This document shows positions 7,510 through 12,976 of a DNA stretch of 30,687 nt, one piece after another. The notes under the pieces were generated by a model. That model saw only the letters and a program-made list of their open reading frames with translations. It was not told the DNA's origin and did not search any database. The DNA comes from a virus: positions 1-30,687 of IMG/VR virus record IMGVR_UViG_3300011113_000460; one strand, written 5' to 3'. Within the stretch, counting starts at the first letter, position 1; each line of letters begins with the position of its first letter. A program made the position numbers and the translations under genes.

Positions 7510-7541
7510 GCACCACCATGCACCACGGTGCATGGTGGTGC
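7510..7541. repeat. 32-bp near-perfect palindrome, 15-bp arms
   Basis: Left arm GCACCACCATGCACC (7510-7524), centre AC, right arm the exact reverse complement (7527-7541). It contains five of the GCACC/GGTGC units and lies 18 bp upstream of the -35 box at 7560, a natural position for an operator or activator site of the rightward promoters. Confidence 0.75.
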
Positions 7542-7559
7542 GTGGTGACAACCGTAGTG

Positions 7560-7588
7560 TTGACCCTCCCTCGTTACACAATTTTAAT
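7560..7588 (+). promoter_or_regulatory. Candidate upstream rightward promoter
   Basis: TTGACC (7560-7565), 17-nt spacer, TTTAAT (7583-7588), next to the AT-richest stretch of the intergenic region. It lacks the GGGCC repeat. It would add a second, tandem start for the small-gene operon at 7673. Confidence 0.45.
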
Positions 7589-7610
7589 GCAGCGACACTC
7601 AACTTTGCTG

Positions 7611-7639
7611 TTGACTGCTGGGTCTGTGGCCCGTACAAG
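7611..7639 (+). promoter_or_regulatory. Rightward early promoter with operator-like spacer repeat
   Basis: TTGACT (7611-7616), 17-nt spacer, TACAAG (7634-7639). The spacer holds GGGTC-TGT-GGCCC (7620-7632), one mismatch from the shared inverted repeat. ATCAGCAAC begins at 7645, about where transcription should start, as at the promoters of 8929 and 13368. Drives the gene at 7673 and probably those up to 8925. Confidence 0.65.
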
Positions 7640-7672
7640 GGGGCATCAGCAACGACCAACCGGAGACACCCA

Positions 7673-7876
7673 ATGACCATCACCAAGCTTCACACTTCCT
7701 GCCCCGCCGCTGGCTTCGCCACTTTCAGCGACGGCAAGTCCTACGACTGGGGGATCAGCGGTTATGACGGCAGCATCATCTTCCACACTGACCGTGGCCC
7801 GAAGGGCTATCGCACGTCGCTGTCGTTCCGCTCAGCCAAGCGCGCCGCCGCCCTCATCGCCGCCCTCAACGCCTGA
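7673..7876 (+). CDS. Hypothetical small early protein (67 aa)
   Basis: ATG at 7673 is chosen over the longer open frame from 7289 because GGAGACACCC precedes it and the upstream part is promoter and repeat DNA. The protein (MTITKLHTSCPAAGFATFSD...) reads like a short beta-strand protein with a C-terminal helix (FRSAKRAAALIAALNA), and no membrane segment. It is the first rightward gene of the early block. No family recognised. Confidence 0.75.
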   Translation: MTITKLHTSCPAAGFATFSDGKSYDWGISGYDGSIIFHTDRGPKGYRTSLSFRSAKRAAALIAALNA

Positions 7877-7886
7877 TCAGCAACCG

Positions 7887-7908
7887 GGGGCGGCCACCGC
7901 GCCGCCCC
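7887..7908 (+). promoter_or_regulatory. Leader/intergenic hairpin
   Basis: Arms GGGGCGGC (7887-7894) and GCCGCCCC (7901-7908) around a 6-nt loop, between the genes at 7673 and 7928 and 19 nt before the ATG. ATCAGCAAC stands just upstream (7876-7884), as at the promoter leaders, so this looks like a longer relative of the GGGGC-N3-GCCCC leader stem-loop. No T-run follows. Confidence 0.5.
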
Positions 7909-7927
7909 ACCCAACCGGAGACACCCA

Positions 7928-8104
7928 ATGACCAAGACCAACCGCGCCGCCATTATCGCCCACGTTGACGCCGAGCGCGTCCGCATCGCCCGTAACGGTG
8001 AGGTGCACGCTTACGGCGTCCTGCCCAACACCAACCAGACCGGCTGGTACTTCGCGGGATGGGCCGACGCCATCCTCGACGCCATTGCCGAGCGCGCCGT
8101 CTGA
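7928..8104 (+). CDS. Hypothetical small early protein (58 aa)
   Basis: ATG at 7928 with the GGAGACACCC context, stop TGA at 8102. It starts MTKTNRAAIIAHVDAERVRI and ends AILDAIAERAV. A strand-rich core (VRIARNGEVHAYGVLP, GWYFAGWADA) with a C-terminal helix. GC-rich third codon positions support coding. The bases from 7911 to 7934 are an exact repeat of those from 7656 to 7679, upstream of the previous gene. Unknown function. Confidence 0.7.
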   Translation: MTKTNRAAIIAHVDAERVRIARNGEVHAYGVLPNTNQTGWYFAGWADAILDAIAERAV

Positions 8105-8129
8105 CACCACACCAACAGGAGACACTGAC

Positions 8130-8303
8130 ATGATCCTCGCAGCAGAATACACCAACGGCAGCAAGACCCGCCCCGCCAAGCTCGACATCGTTGAGATCGT
8201 CGGCGGCGAGCGCGTCAACCGCCGCACCCCCTTCAGCGTCTCTGGCAAGCGCGAGGCGCGCGACATCGCCAAGGCGCTGGGCGCCACCCCTTGGAACTTT
8301 TGA
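8130..8303 (+). CDS. Hypothetical small early protein (57 aa)
   Basis: ATG at 8130 preceded by ACAGGAGACACTGAC. A longer in-frame reading from 7965 overlaps the previous gene and is rejected. Begins MILAAEYTNGSKTRPAKLDI and ends GATPWNF. Short, basic, probably alpha/beta. No family recognised. Confidence 0.7.
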   Translation: MILAAEYTNGSKTRPAKLDIVEIVGGERVNRRTPFSVSGKREARDIAKALGATPWNF

Positions 8304-8318
8304 GAGGAGCACACCAAC

Positions 8319-8567
8319 ATGATCCTCCCCACCCTTAACAGCAACGGCAGCAGCGCGCACGACCTGATCCAGCCGCGCCGCGAGGCCTACGACCTCCTGC
8401 AGGCCGCCATCAAGGCGCTGCAGCGGGTGGCGCCCAACGGCCGGGACTACGCCCACAACGACCAGTGCGTGGCCGATCGGGACGCGCACTACACCCGCCT
8501 CAAGGCGATCCACACCATCGCGGCCGAGCTTGTCGCCGAAGCCGTCGCCATAAAGGAGCAGATTTAA
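8319..8567 (+). CDS. Hypothetical helical early protein (82 aa)
   Basis: ATG at 8319 after GAGAGGAGCACACCAAC. The product is mostly helical (REAYDLLQAAIKALQRVAP, then DRDAHYTRLKAIHTIAAELV). It ends in TAA whose last A is the first base of the next ATG (TAATG). No domain recognised. Could be a small partner-binding protein, as many early phage proteins are; this is only a guess. Confidence 0.75.
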   Translation: MILPTLNSNGSSAHDLIQPRREAYDLLQAAIKALQRVAPNGRDYAHNDQCVADRDAHYTRLKAIHTIAAELVAEAVAIKEQI

Positions 8568-8749
8568 TGAGCACCATGGACGACTACACCGCAACTGGCC
8601 TCGCCGAGGGCTTCATCGAGGCCGACGATGAGCAGCAGATCATCGACGCATGGCAGCACCTGCACGACAGCGGGCTGGCCTACCGGCTGCAGGGCTGGTT
8701 CGGCCGCACCGCGCAGGATCTCATCGCGCAGGGGGTGATCAGCGAATGA
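8567..8749 (+). CDS. Hypothetical acidic early protein (60 aa)
   Basis: ATG at 8567 overlaps the previous stop by one base and has AAGGAGCAGATTT as ribosome-binding site. The sequence starts MSTMDDYTATGLAEGFIEAD and continues with two helices (EQQIIDAWQHLHDSGLAYRL, then AQDLIAQGVISE). Net acidic. A longer in-frame version from 8465 is rejected because it would overlap the previous gene by about 100 nt. Unknown function. Confidence 0.75.
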   Translation: MSTMDDYTATGLAEGFIEADDEQQIIDAWQHLHDSGLAYRLQGWFGRTAQDLIAQGVISE

Positions 8750-8925
8750 GCGCGCAGCACACACCGGGGGCGCGATATGCTGACATGCTCGCCATGCTGC
8801 AGGAGGTCGCCGACTACCTTGACCGCTACGCCGACGTGATCGACGGCGACGACGGCCAGCCCGAGGCGAACGAGGCGCTGCGCCTGTTGACGGCGGTCAC
8901 CGACGTGATCGCCGCTGCGAAATAA
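8746..8925 (+). CDS. Hypothetical helical early protein (59 aa)
   Basis: ATG at 8746 overlaps the previous stop (ATGA). The product has one long helix (ADMLAMLQEVADYLDRYADV), a short acidic loop, and a second helix (EANEALRLLTAVTDVIAAAK). It is the last gene before the promoter at 8929. I associate this helix-loop-helix build with small accessory phage proteins of unknown role. Confidence 0.7.
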   Translation: MSAQHTPGARYADMLAMLQEVADYLDRYADVIDGDDGQPEANEALRLLTAVTDVIAAAK

Positions 8926-8928
8926 CTG

Positions 8929-8957
8929 TTGACAGCACGGGCCGCAGGCCCTAGTCT
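8929..8957 (+). promoter_or_regulatory. Early promoter with operator-like spacer repeat
   Basis: TTGACA (8929-8934), 17-nt spacer, TAGTCT (8952-8957). The spacer holds the perfect inverted repeat GGGCC-GCA-GGCCC (8939-8951). ATCAGCAAC follows at 8964-8972, about 7 nt after the -10 box. Starts the transcription unit at 9004. Confidence 0.68.
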
Positions 8958-8972
8958 ACACATATCAGCAAC

Positions 8973-8985
8973 GGGGCGCTGCCCC
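8973..8985 (+). promoter_or_regulatory. 5'-leader stem-loop GGGGC-GCT-GCCCC
   Basis: A 5-bp stem with 3-nt loop directly after ATCAGCAAC, near the predicted RNA 5' end. It is exactly 18 nt before the ATG at 9004. Same element as at 6412, 9741 and 13413. Confidence 0.6.
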
Positions 8986-9003
8986 ACGACACGGAGACCC
9001 AGC

Positions 9004-9213
9004 ATGCAGATCGTCATCAACACCGACTACGACCTGACCCCCGCCGGTAAGCGCGCCGCCCGCGTCGTGCAGACCTCGCGCGGTGGCCGCCAGCTCCGCT
9101 GGTACGTCGGCGGTCGGCTGTACTGGAAGGGCGCTCCGTCTGAGCACACTTCCGAGTGGCTCGCAGGCGAGGGCGCCGCCCACCACCTGCCGCAACCGTG
9201 GTCGGCGCTCTGA
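9004..9213 (+). CDS. Hypothetical small protein (69 aa)
   Basis: ATG at 9004 with CACGGAGACCCAGC upstream. Starts MQIVINTDYDLTPAGKRAAR and has a strand-rich middle (RQLRWYVGGRLYWKG). Basic. It follows its own promoter and leader stem-loop. No family recognised. Confidence 0.72.
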   Translation: MQIVINTDYDLTPAGKRAARVVQTSRGGRQLRWYVGGRLYWKGAPSEHTSEWLAGEGAAHHLPQPWSAL

Positions 9214-9245
9214 CAGCGCCGCCACTCAACAGGGAGACCGACAAC

Positions 9246-9464
9246 ATGAGCCTCGAACAGGTACGATCACTGCTCCGCGCCGCACTTCTTCAATTGGACA
9301 ACGCCACGGGCACAACAGGTCTTGACCGACCCGCATGGCGTATCGCAGACGCGGGGCTGCTACTCCGCGAGTTCTGCGAAAGTCGTGGCATCACAGGCAT
9401 TGGCATTGACGAGCCCACCGGACGCGGAGCCACACTGCCTAACCAACAAGGAGACGACCTATGA
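9246..9464 (+). CDS. Hypothetical small protein (72 aa)
   Basis: ATG at 9246 after AGGGAGACCGACAAC. Helical first half (MSLEQVRSLLRAALLQLDNA), a second helix (ADAGLLLREFCESRGI) and a Gly/Pro-rich tail. Stop overlaps the next start (ATGA). The third-base GC bias is weaker than in the replication genes. Function unknown. Confidence 0.72.
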   Translation: MSLEQVRSLLRAALLQLDNATGTTGLDRPAWRIADAGLLLREFCESRGITGIGIDEPTGRGATLPNQQGDDL

Positions 9465-9715
9465 CCGTCAATCGCAGCAACGACCTCAAAATACTACTGC
9501 ACGCACTGAGCGCCGCTCAGCGCGTGGTCGAGGGACTCGATATTGACTTGCGCGATTTGCGCCGCAACCTTGAAGACGCCACGCGCATCCCCGCGGACGA
9601 CTTCTGCCCCCACGTCCTTGTTAGCGACGCTGACCAATTGCAGATATCTGCTGATAAGGCGTTTTCGCGTACGCAGCACCTGATCGGACTTCTCGTCTCG
9701 ATAAGCCGGACGTGA
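9461..9715 (+). CDS. Hypothetical helical protein (84 aa)
   Basis: ATG at 9461 overlaps the stop of the previous gene; AAGGAGACGACCT lies upstream. Three helices are likely (LKILLHALSAAQRVVEGLD, LRDLRRNLEDATRI, SRTQHLIGLLVSISRT). The last is hydrophobic but too short and polar to call a membrane anchor. Its codon use is less GC-biased than its neighbours. No family recognised. Confidence 0.72.
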   Translation: MTVNRSNDLKILLHALSAAQRVVEGLDIDLRDLRRNLEDATRIPADDFCPHVLVSDADQLQISADKAFSRTQHLIGLLVSISRT

Positions 9716-9740
9716 TCAACGAATAGCCACTCAACCAACC

Positions 9741-9753
9741 GGGGCACTGCCCC
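9741..9753 (+). promoter_or_regulatory. 5'-leader stem-loop GGGGC-ACT-GCCCC
   Basis: Same stem-loop as in the promoter leaders, again exactly 18 nt before the next ATG (9772). No convincing -35/-10 pair is visible just upstream, so here it is probably internal to a longer transcript or marks a lost promoter. Confidence 0.55.
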
Positions 9754-9771
9754 ACGTCACGGAGACGACCA

Positions 9772-9936
9772 ATGTTCACCCACGACAACACCGACTATGC
9801 GTATACCACCGATGAGCTCGCTACGCTGAACGAGGCGCTTGCCGCCCGCATTGCGGACGGCGAGCAGGTCAAGGGCGCCGCTGACGCCATCAACAACCTG
9901 TGGTTCGACGGCGCAACCGTCGCCGACTTGATCTAA
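9772..9936 (+). CDS. Hypothetical acidic small protein (54 aa)
   Basis: ATG at 9772 with GGAGACGACCA upstream, TAA at 9934. Starts MFTHDNTDYAYTTDELATLN. Helical, Ala/Asp-rich (EALAARIADGEQVKGAADAI). No family recognised. Confidence 0.7.
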   Translation: MFTHDNTDYAYTTDELATLNEALAARIADGEQVKGAADAINNLWFDGATVADLI

Positions 9937-9948
9937 GGGGTACGCACC

Positions 9949-10356
9949 ATGACCAGCCGCCGCGCCGTCATCCACAACCGACGCTTCTACTGGCAGTATG
10001 ACGACGGGCGCCGTGCGCCTGTGCAGGTCACGGAGCGGCTGCTGGCGCAGGTGCGCCAGTCGTCGCATCAGGTGCAGGTACAGGCCAAGGCTGCGCAGCG
10101 CGCCGTGGAGGAGGTCGACGCCCCGCCGCGTCGCACCAACCACCCGCCCCGGCCGCCCGGCACCGCGCCGACGCTGCCGGCGGTCGGCCGTGACATCGGC
10201 GACAAGACGCTTGGCGAGCTGGCGTTCGACCACGGCTACGGCAGCGTCTATCGCTTTAGTGAGGCGCTGCGCAAACACCGCCGCGCCATCTATGACGCCG
10301 CCCGCGCCAACGGCCGGGCGCGGGGCCGCGCCAACCTGATGACGCCAACGCCGTGA
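9949..10356 (+). CDS. Hypothetical basic protein (135 aa)
   Basis: ATG at 9949 follows a GGGG run at short distance, so its Shine-Dalgarno is modest. N-terminus MTSRRAVIHNRRFYWQYDDG. A Pro/Arg-rich linker lies around 60-75 (PPRRTNHPPRPPG). The C-terminal helix region (GDKTLGELAFDHGYGSVYRF, SEALRKHRRAIYDAARANGR) looks like a small DNA-binding helical fold; I cannot name it. The gene ends 2 nt before the stop of the convergent lysis operon, with no terminator between them. Confidence 0.72.
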   Translation: MTSRRAVIHNRRFYWQYDDGRRAPVQVTERLLAQVRQSSHQVQVQAKAAQRAVEEVDAPPRRTNHPPRPPGTAPTLPAVGRDIGDKTLGELAFDHGYGSVYRFSEALRKHRRAIYDAARANGRARGRANLMTPTP

Positions 10357-10358
10357 CG

Positions 10359-10577
10359 CTATCGTGGGCAGTCCTTTTCGCACACGCACAGCCACGCCGA
10401 GTTGTGCGCCTCGACGGCCTTCACCGTCTCGGCGGTGTCGGCTCTGCTGTCATAACCGATAGGCTTGGCGATGCGGCAGTAGTCACTGACCACCAGCGGC
10501 GCGGTCGAACCGCTTACGCAGGCGCTCGTCGCGCACAGGATCGGCAGTAGCCACAGCCGCTTCAGCTTGATCAACAC
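10359..10577 (-). CDS. Rz1: Rz1-like outer-membrane lipoprotein (o-spanin)
   Basis: 72 aa from GTG 10577 (a TTG one codon later is also possible). It has a short Lys-rich N-terminus, a hydrophobic stretch (LWLLPILC) and a lipobox-like ATSAC with Cys at ~20, where signal peptidase II would cut and lipidate. The mature part contains SDYCRIAKPIGYDS and EAHNSAWLCVC. The Cys-xx-Ala-Lys-Pro-Ile...His-Asn-x-x-Trp pattern recurs in phage Rz1-like proteins as I know them. The start lies inside the Rz-like gene in another frame, the classic Rz/Rz1 nesting. Role: with Rz, fuses inner and outer membranes at the end of lysis. Confidence 0.8.
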   Translation of the reverse strand: MLIKLKRLWLLPILCATSACVSGSTAPLVVSDYCRIAKPIGYDSRADTAETVKAVEAHNSAWLCVCEKDCPR

Positions 10578-10701
10578 GGGCCTCGACCTCCTCGATGGCG
10601 TCCAGCGCGGCCTCCTTGCGCCCCTGCTCGATGAGCGCGCGCTGTTTCCACCACGTCAATATGGTAGCGAGCACGCTCAGCAGGGACGCGAAGAGCTTCA
10701 C
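10483..10701 (-). CDS. Rz: Rz-like inner-membrane spanin (i-spanin)
   Basis: 72 aa from GTG 10701, with AAGGA upstream inside the end of the holin gene. An N-terminal membrane helix (LFASLLSVLATILTWW, ~3-18) is followed by a charged coiled coil (EGRKEAALDAIEEVEARVDQ-like region, ~25-65). This is the i-spanin topology: one anchor and a periplasmic coiled coil. It is shorter than lambda Rz. The Rz1-like gene overlaps its last third in a different frame. Confidence 0.75.
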   Translation of the reverse strand: MKLFASLLSVLATILTWWKQRALIEQGRKEAALDAIEEVEARVDQAEAAVATADPVRDERLRKRFDRAAGGQ

Positions 10702-10705
10702 GCTG

Positions 10706-10873
10706 TCAGTCCTTGTGCTCAGCCATCACGACGGCGGCGAGACCGGCAACGGCCATGACCACCGCGGAGATGGCCTGATACAGCGGCTCGGCGATGCCGA
10801 CAGCCGCGGCCAGACCGGCGAAGCCGGCGTAGGTGCTCGGCTCGCGCAAACGCTTCAAAACGAAATCAACCAT
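10706..10873 (-). CDS. Holin (55 aa)
   Basis: ATG at 10873 with a very strong GAGGAGGA Shine-Dalgarno. MVDFVLKRLREPSTYAGFAG, then two hydrophobic segments (~15-28 and ~35-51, ISAVVMAVAGLAAVVMA) joined by a short turn, and a charged tail AEHKD. Two membrane segments and small size fit a class II-type holin. The REPSTYAG start is one I associate with small phage holins. It sits between endolysin and spanin genes, so it should form the inner-membrane lesion that releases or activates the endolysin. Confidence 0.82.
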   Translation of the reverse strand: MVDFVLKRLREPSTYAGFAGLAAAVGIAEPLYQAISAVVMAVAGLAAVVMAEHKD

Positions 10874-10895
10874 AGTCAGTCCTCCTCAGTGAAAA

Positions 10896-11387
10896 TCAGC
10901 CCTCGCCCGATGTCTCTGGCGCAGCGGCGGCAGCCCACGGTGCCTGCAGGGCCCACGCCACGCCCTTCGGCCAGCGCAGCGCGATGAGCCTGTCTCGCTT
11001 AAACCGGCGCACATTGACAGCGTCGCCTTGATTGCCGCCCAATATGTTCAGCGAGCCGTCGCGGTTGACGCTGTCGACGAAGCCAACGTGGCCGCCGCCC
11101 TTGCGCTCGAACACGGCGACGGCGCCCAGCGGCGGCCGCGTGGCGACCATCGACAGCCCCTCACCCCACGTCGCCCACGCCTTGGCGCGGATGGCGATGG
11201 GCGGCGGCTTCAGGCCGGCCTGCGTGACGCAGTGCGCCGCGAACAGCCCGCACCACGGCACACTGTCGGCACCGTAGGCGATGCCCAGCACGCGCGCGCC
11301 GAGGCGGTTGCCCCAGCTCATGATGACGGGGTTGTTGCCGGCTCCGGGCACCTCACGGGTGCCGATCAGGCTGTGCGCCTCAGTCAT
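10896..11387 (-). CDS. Endolysin, CHAP/NlpC-like peptidoglycan hydrolase
   Basis: 163 aa from ATG 11387. A longer reading (up to 186 aa from 11456) exists, but homologues I recall begin close to the IGTREVPG motif, so the short form is preferred. Residues 9-20 (GTREVPGAGNNP), the catalytic Cys46 in VPWCGLFAAHC, His100 in GGGHVGFV, and Asn119 in GGNQGD form the Cys-His-Asn set of the TIGR02594-type CHAP-like family. It cleaves peptidoglycan as amidase or endopeptidase. No signal peptide, so it needs the holin. The C-terminus is a short Ala-rich tail. Its start overlaps the end of the upstream 66-aa gene by 8 nt. Confidence 0.88.
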   Translation of the reverse strand: MTEAHSLIGTREVPGAGNNPVIMSWGNRLGARVLGIAYGADSVPWCGLFAAHCVTQAGLKPPPIAIRAKAWATWGEGLSMVATRPPLGAVAVFERKGGGHVGFVDSVNRDGSLNILGGNQGDAVNVRRFKRDRLIALRWPKGVAWALQAPWAAAAAPETSGEG

Positions 11388-11580
11388 CCACCGCAATGTT
11401 CGTCTCCCTGCTGCGTCGCAGCGCGTCATTATACTCTTTCTCGCGCTTGGCGACAATCGCGGCGAACTGGGTGTAGACGTTCTCGACGGCGCGGCTCAGG
11501 GCGATGTCGCGCGTCTCTATCGCGACGTGCAGATCCTCGAGTGCCTGACGTACCTCACTGTTTTTGTGTTCCGCCTTCAC
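11380..11580 (-). CDS. Small coiled-coil protein in the lysis operon (66 aa)
   Basis: GTG at 11580 overlaps the phosphoesterase stop (GTGA) and has AGGAGACGACAGC upstream. MKAEHKNSEVRQALEDLHVA and the following residues form one long charged helix with no membrane segment. Ends NIAVDD, overlapping the endolysin start. Its role in lysis, if any, is unknown. Confidence 0.7.
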   Translation of the reverse strand: MKAEHKNSEVRQALEDLHVAIETRDIALSRAVENVYTQFAAIVAKREKEYNDALRRSRETNIAVDD

Positions 11581-12596
11581 GCTGTCGTCTCCTGCTCGGC
11601 TAGATATTCCGCGTGATCGTCAACGACGACCTGCCCGCGCCACATCGCGCGACCCTCGATCACCTCGCAGATCTCCGGCGGCAGCAGCCGCCCGTCCTTG
11701 AAGGTGAGCACGGCGAAGCCGGCGCAGGCCGGGCTATAGCCGTTCTCGGCATACTCGAACTGCGGCCCGGTGGGCTCGGCCAGCGTGCCGGTCTGCACAC
11801 CCCAGCGGCGGCCGCGATAGTCGCCCCAAGGCTTGACCTCGAGGACGTGCGTGTGGCCCGTGACCATGCTGACGCCGCTCTTCAGCGCGTTGTTGTAGGC
11901 GGCGTGCACGCCGTTCGCCTGCCGGTGCTTGACCATGACCGGGTGGCGGCTCTTGCGGTTGAGCCAGCACGACCACGTCAACTCCCACTCGGGGAAGTGA
12001 TCCGCGAGGCGCAGGCCGGGCAGCCCCTCGTACTGGTGCACCTGCGTGGCGAGGCGGCGCTCGAAATTGGTTTCGTGGTTGCCGACCGTGTAGATCGACC
12101 GCACGCCCGTGCGCGCCGGTTTGGCCGCCATGCGCCAGCGGTGCATAGCGTCACTGACACAGTCCAGCTCCTCTTTGACCGTCGGTCGGCGCTGCCAGCC
12201 GAACGGATCGTGGCGGTTGGTGCTCGCGCCGTCCATCCAGTCGCCGTTGGCGATGAGCATGCGCACGCTCTGGCCAAGGTCGGCGGTCACCCCGAGCAGC
12301 GCCTTCATGGCGGTGGTGTCGGGCCCCGGCCAGATGTGCGCGTCGGATCCGACGACGACGATGCCGTCGCTGACATCGCAGTTTATTACTTTTTTGTAAG
12401 TCGATTGGCTGATGGGCGACGTGGACGCCCTGACGGTGGGCAACTCTATGCCCTTCGCCGCCAACGTGTTGCGCCGGGAATAGATGTTGCGCTCAGATGT
12501 GCCAAGCTCTCGGGCCACGGCGGCCGGGGAGAAGTTGCAGCGTTCCCAAGCCTCTATCAGAACGTCGTCGGGGATCGTGTCTTTGCGCGCGGCCAT
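11577..12596 (-). CDS. HTH-metallophosphoesterase fusion protein
   Basis: 339 aa from ATG 12596, with AAGGGC upstream; a longer frame to 12737 runs through promoter DNA and is rejected. Residues ~24-46 (SPAAVARELGTSERNIYSRR) form a helix-turn-helix. From ~78 a calcineurin-like phosphoesterase follows with all metal-binding motifs: GSDAHIW (Asp85, His87), NGDWMDG (Asp119), GNHE (Asn173, His174), His224 and GHTH (247-250). Members of this family hydrolyse phosphomono- or diesters with two metal ions, sometimes on nucleic acids. Proteins of this build occur in many phage genomes, but their substrate is not known to me. Here it is first in the lysis operon. Confidence 0.85.
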   Translation of the reverse strand: MAARKDTIPDDVLIEAWERCNFSPAAVARELGTSERNIYSRRNTLAAKGIELPTVRASTSPISQSTYKKVINCDVSDGIVVVGSDAHIWPGPDTTAMKALLGVTADLGQSVRMLIANGDWMDGASTNRHDPFGWQRRPTVKEELDCVSDAMHRWRMAAKPARTGVRSIYTVGNHETNFERRLATQVHQYEGLPGLRLADHFPEWELTWSCWLNRKSRHPVMVKHRQANGVHAAYNNALKSGVSMVTGHTHVLEVKPWGDYRGRRWGVQTGTLAEPTGPQFEYAENGYSPACAGFAVLTFKDGRLLPPEICEVIEGRAMWRGQVVVDDHAEYLAEQETTA

Positions 12597-12631
12597 AAGA
12601 GCCCTTCTTGCGAAACGGCGTGCTGCTCTCC

Positions 12632-12660
12632 CCCTAGCACGGAAAATGTTTTTTACGCAA
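12632..12660 (-). promoter_or_regulatory. Candidate promoter of the lysis operon
   Basis: Minus strand TTGCGT (12655-12660), 17-nt A/T-rich spacer, CTAGGG (12632-12637), about 36 nt before the ATG at 12596. Weak -10 box. The TAGGG core resembles the leftward candidate at 7299. Low confidence. Confidence 0.3.
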
Positions 12661-12685
12661 CGACATGAGCGCGCACACAAAACGC

Positions 12686-12718
12686 TTGACGGAGGCGGCC
12701 CAGAGGCCCCATGCGTAG
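12686..12718 (+). promoter_or_regulatory. Degenerate member of the early promoter family
   Basis: TTGACG (12686-12691) with GGCCC-AGA-GGCCC (12697-12709) behind it, the same spacing as in the other promoters but with an imperfect repeat and no good -10 box (CATGCGTAGG region). Located 30 nt before the HTH gene at 12749. Confidence 0.4.
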
Positions 12719-12748
12719 GGCCGCTGACCACAGCCAAGGAGAGATTTA

Positions 12749-12976
12749 GTGACAGTACCTATGACACCAGAGGAAGTGAACTTCGCGCGCCTTCGACTAG
12801 GCATGACCCTGCGCGAACTGGCCGAGGCCCTGCGCATGGGCACGGACGGGCGCCGCGCCGTGCGGCGTTGGGAAACGGGCGACCGGCCGATCAGCGGCCC
12901 CGCGTCCGTTGCGATTGAGGCGATGTTGGGCGGCTGGCGCCCGGCGCATATCATTGAAGCTGGAGAATTGGCATGA
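12749..12976 (+). CDS. Small HTH transcriptional regulator (XRE-like)
   Basis: 75 aa from GTG 12749, chosen because AAGGAGAG lies 5 nt upstream; an ATG at 12761 is possible. TPEEVNFARLRLGMTLRELA, then ALRMG...RAVRRWETGDRPISGP is the lambda-repressor-like helix-turn-helix with the usual Arg-Trp-Glu-x-Gly after the recognition helix. It has no dimerisation or cleavage domain, so it is Cro-sized. Its position just beside the lysis/early divergence and a degenerate GGGCC promoter makes it a candidate regulator of the early promoter family; that is inference. Stop overlaps the next start (ATGA). Confidence 0.82.
   Translation: MTVPMTPEEVNFARLRLGMTLRELAEALRMGTDGRRAVRRWETGDRPISGPASVAIEAMLGGWRPAHIIEAGELA

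Larger units (their letters stand above)
7307..7541. repeat. Cluster of GCACC/GGTGC repeats in the divergent control region
   Basis: The gene-free stretch 7270-7672 holds 15 copies of the pentamer. GCACC starts at 7307, 7312, 7319, 7335, 7343, 7353, 7402, 7441, 7502, 7510 and 7520. GGTGC starts at 7360, 7483, 7527 and 7537. A 15-nt unit, GCACCACTGCACCAC, is repeated exactly at 7335-7349 and 7502-7516, each time followed after 3 nt by a GCACC-NN-GGTGC palindrome. The first of these is the perfect 14-bp palindrome CGCACCGCGGTGCG (7352-7365). AT-richer patches lie at ~7410-7417 and 7573-7588. The layout suits an operator array or a replication origin; the sequence cannot tell which. Confidence 0.75.

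Noticed and set aside
7289-7672. Upstream extension of the 67-aa gene into the intergenic region, and the matching extension of the 98-aa gene on the minus strand
   Set aside because: Both run through the repeat cluster and promoters and have low-complexity His/Arg/Thr-rich translations. The internal ATGs have ribosome-binding sites.
11028-11603. 191-aa plus-strand open frame across the endolysin gene
   Set aside because: Antisense to the endolysin and its upstream neighbour, which carry a catalytic Cys/His/Asn set and coupled starts.
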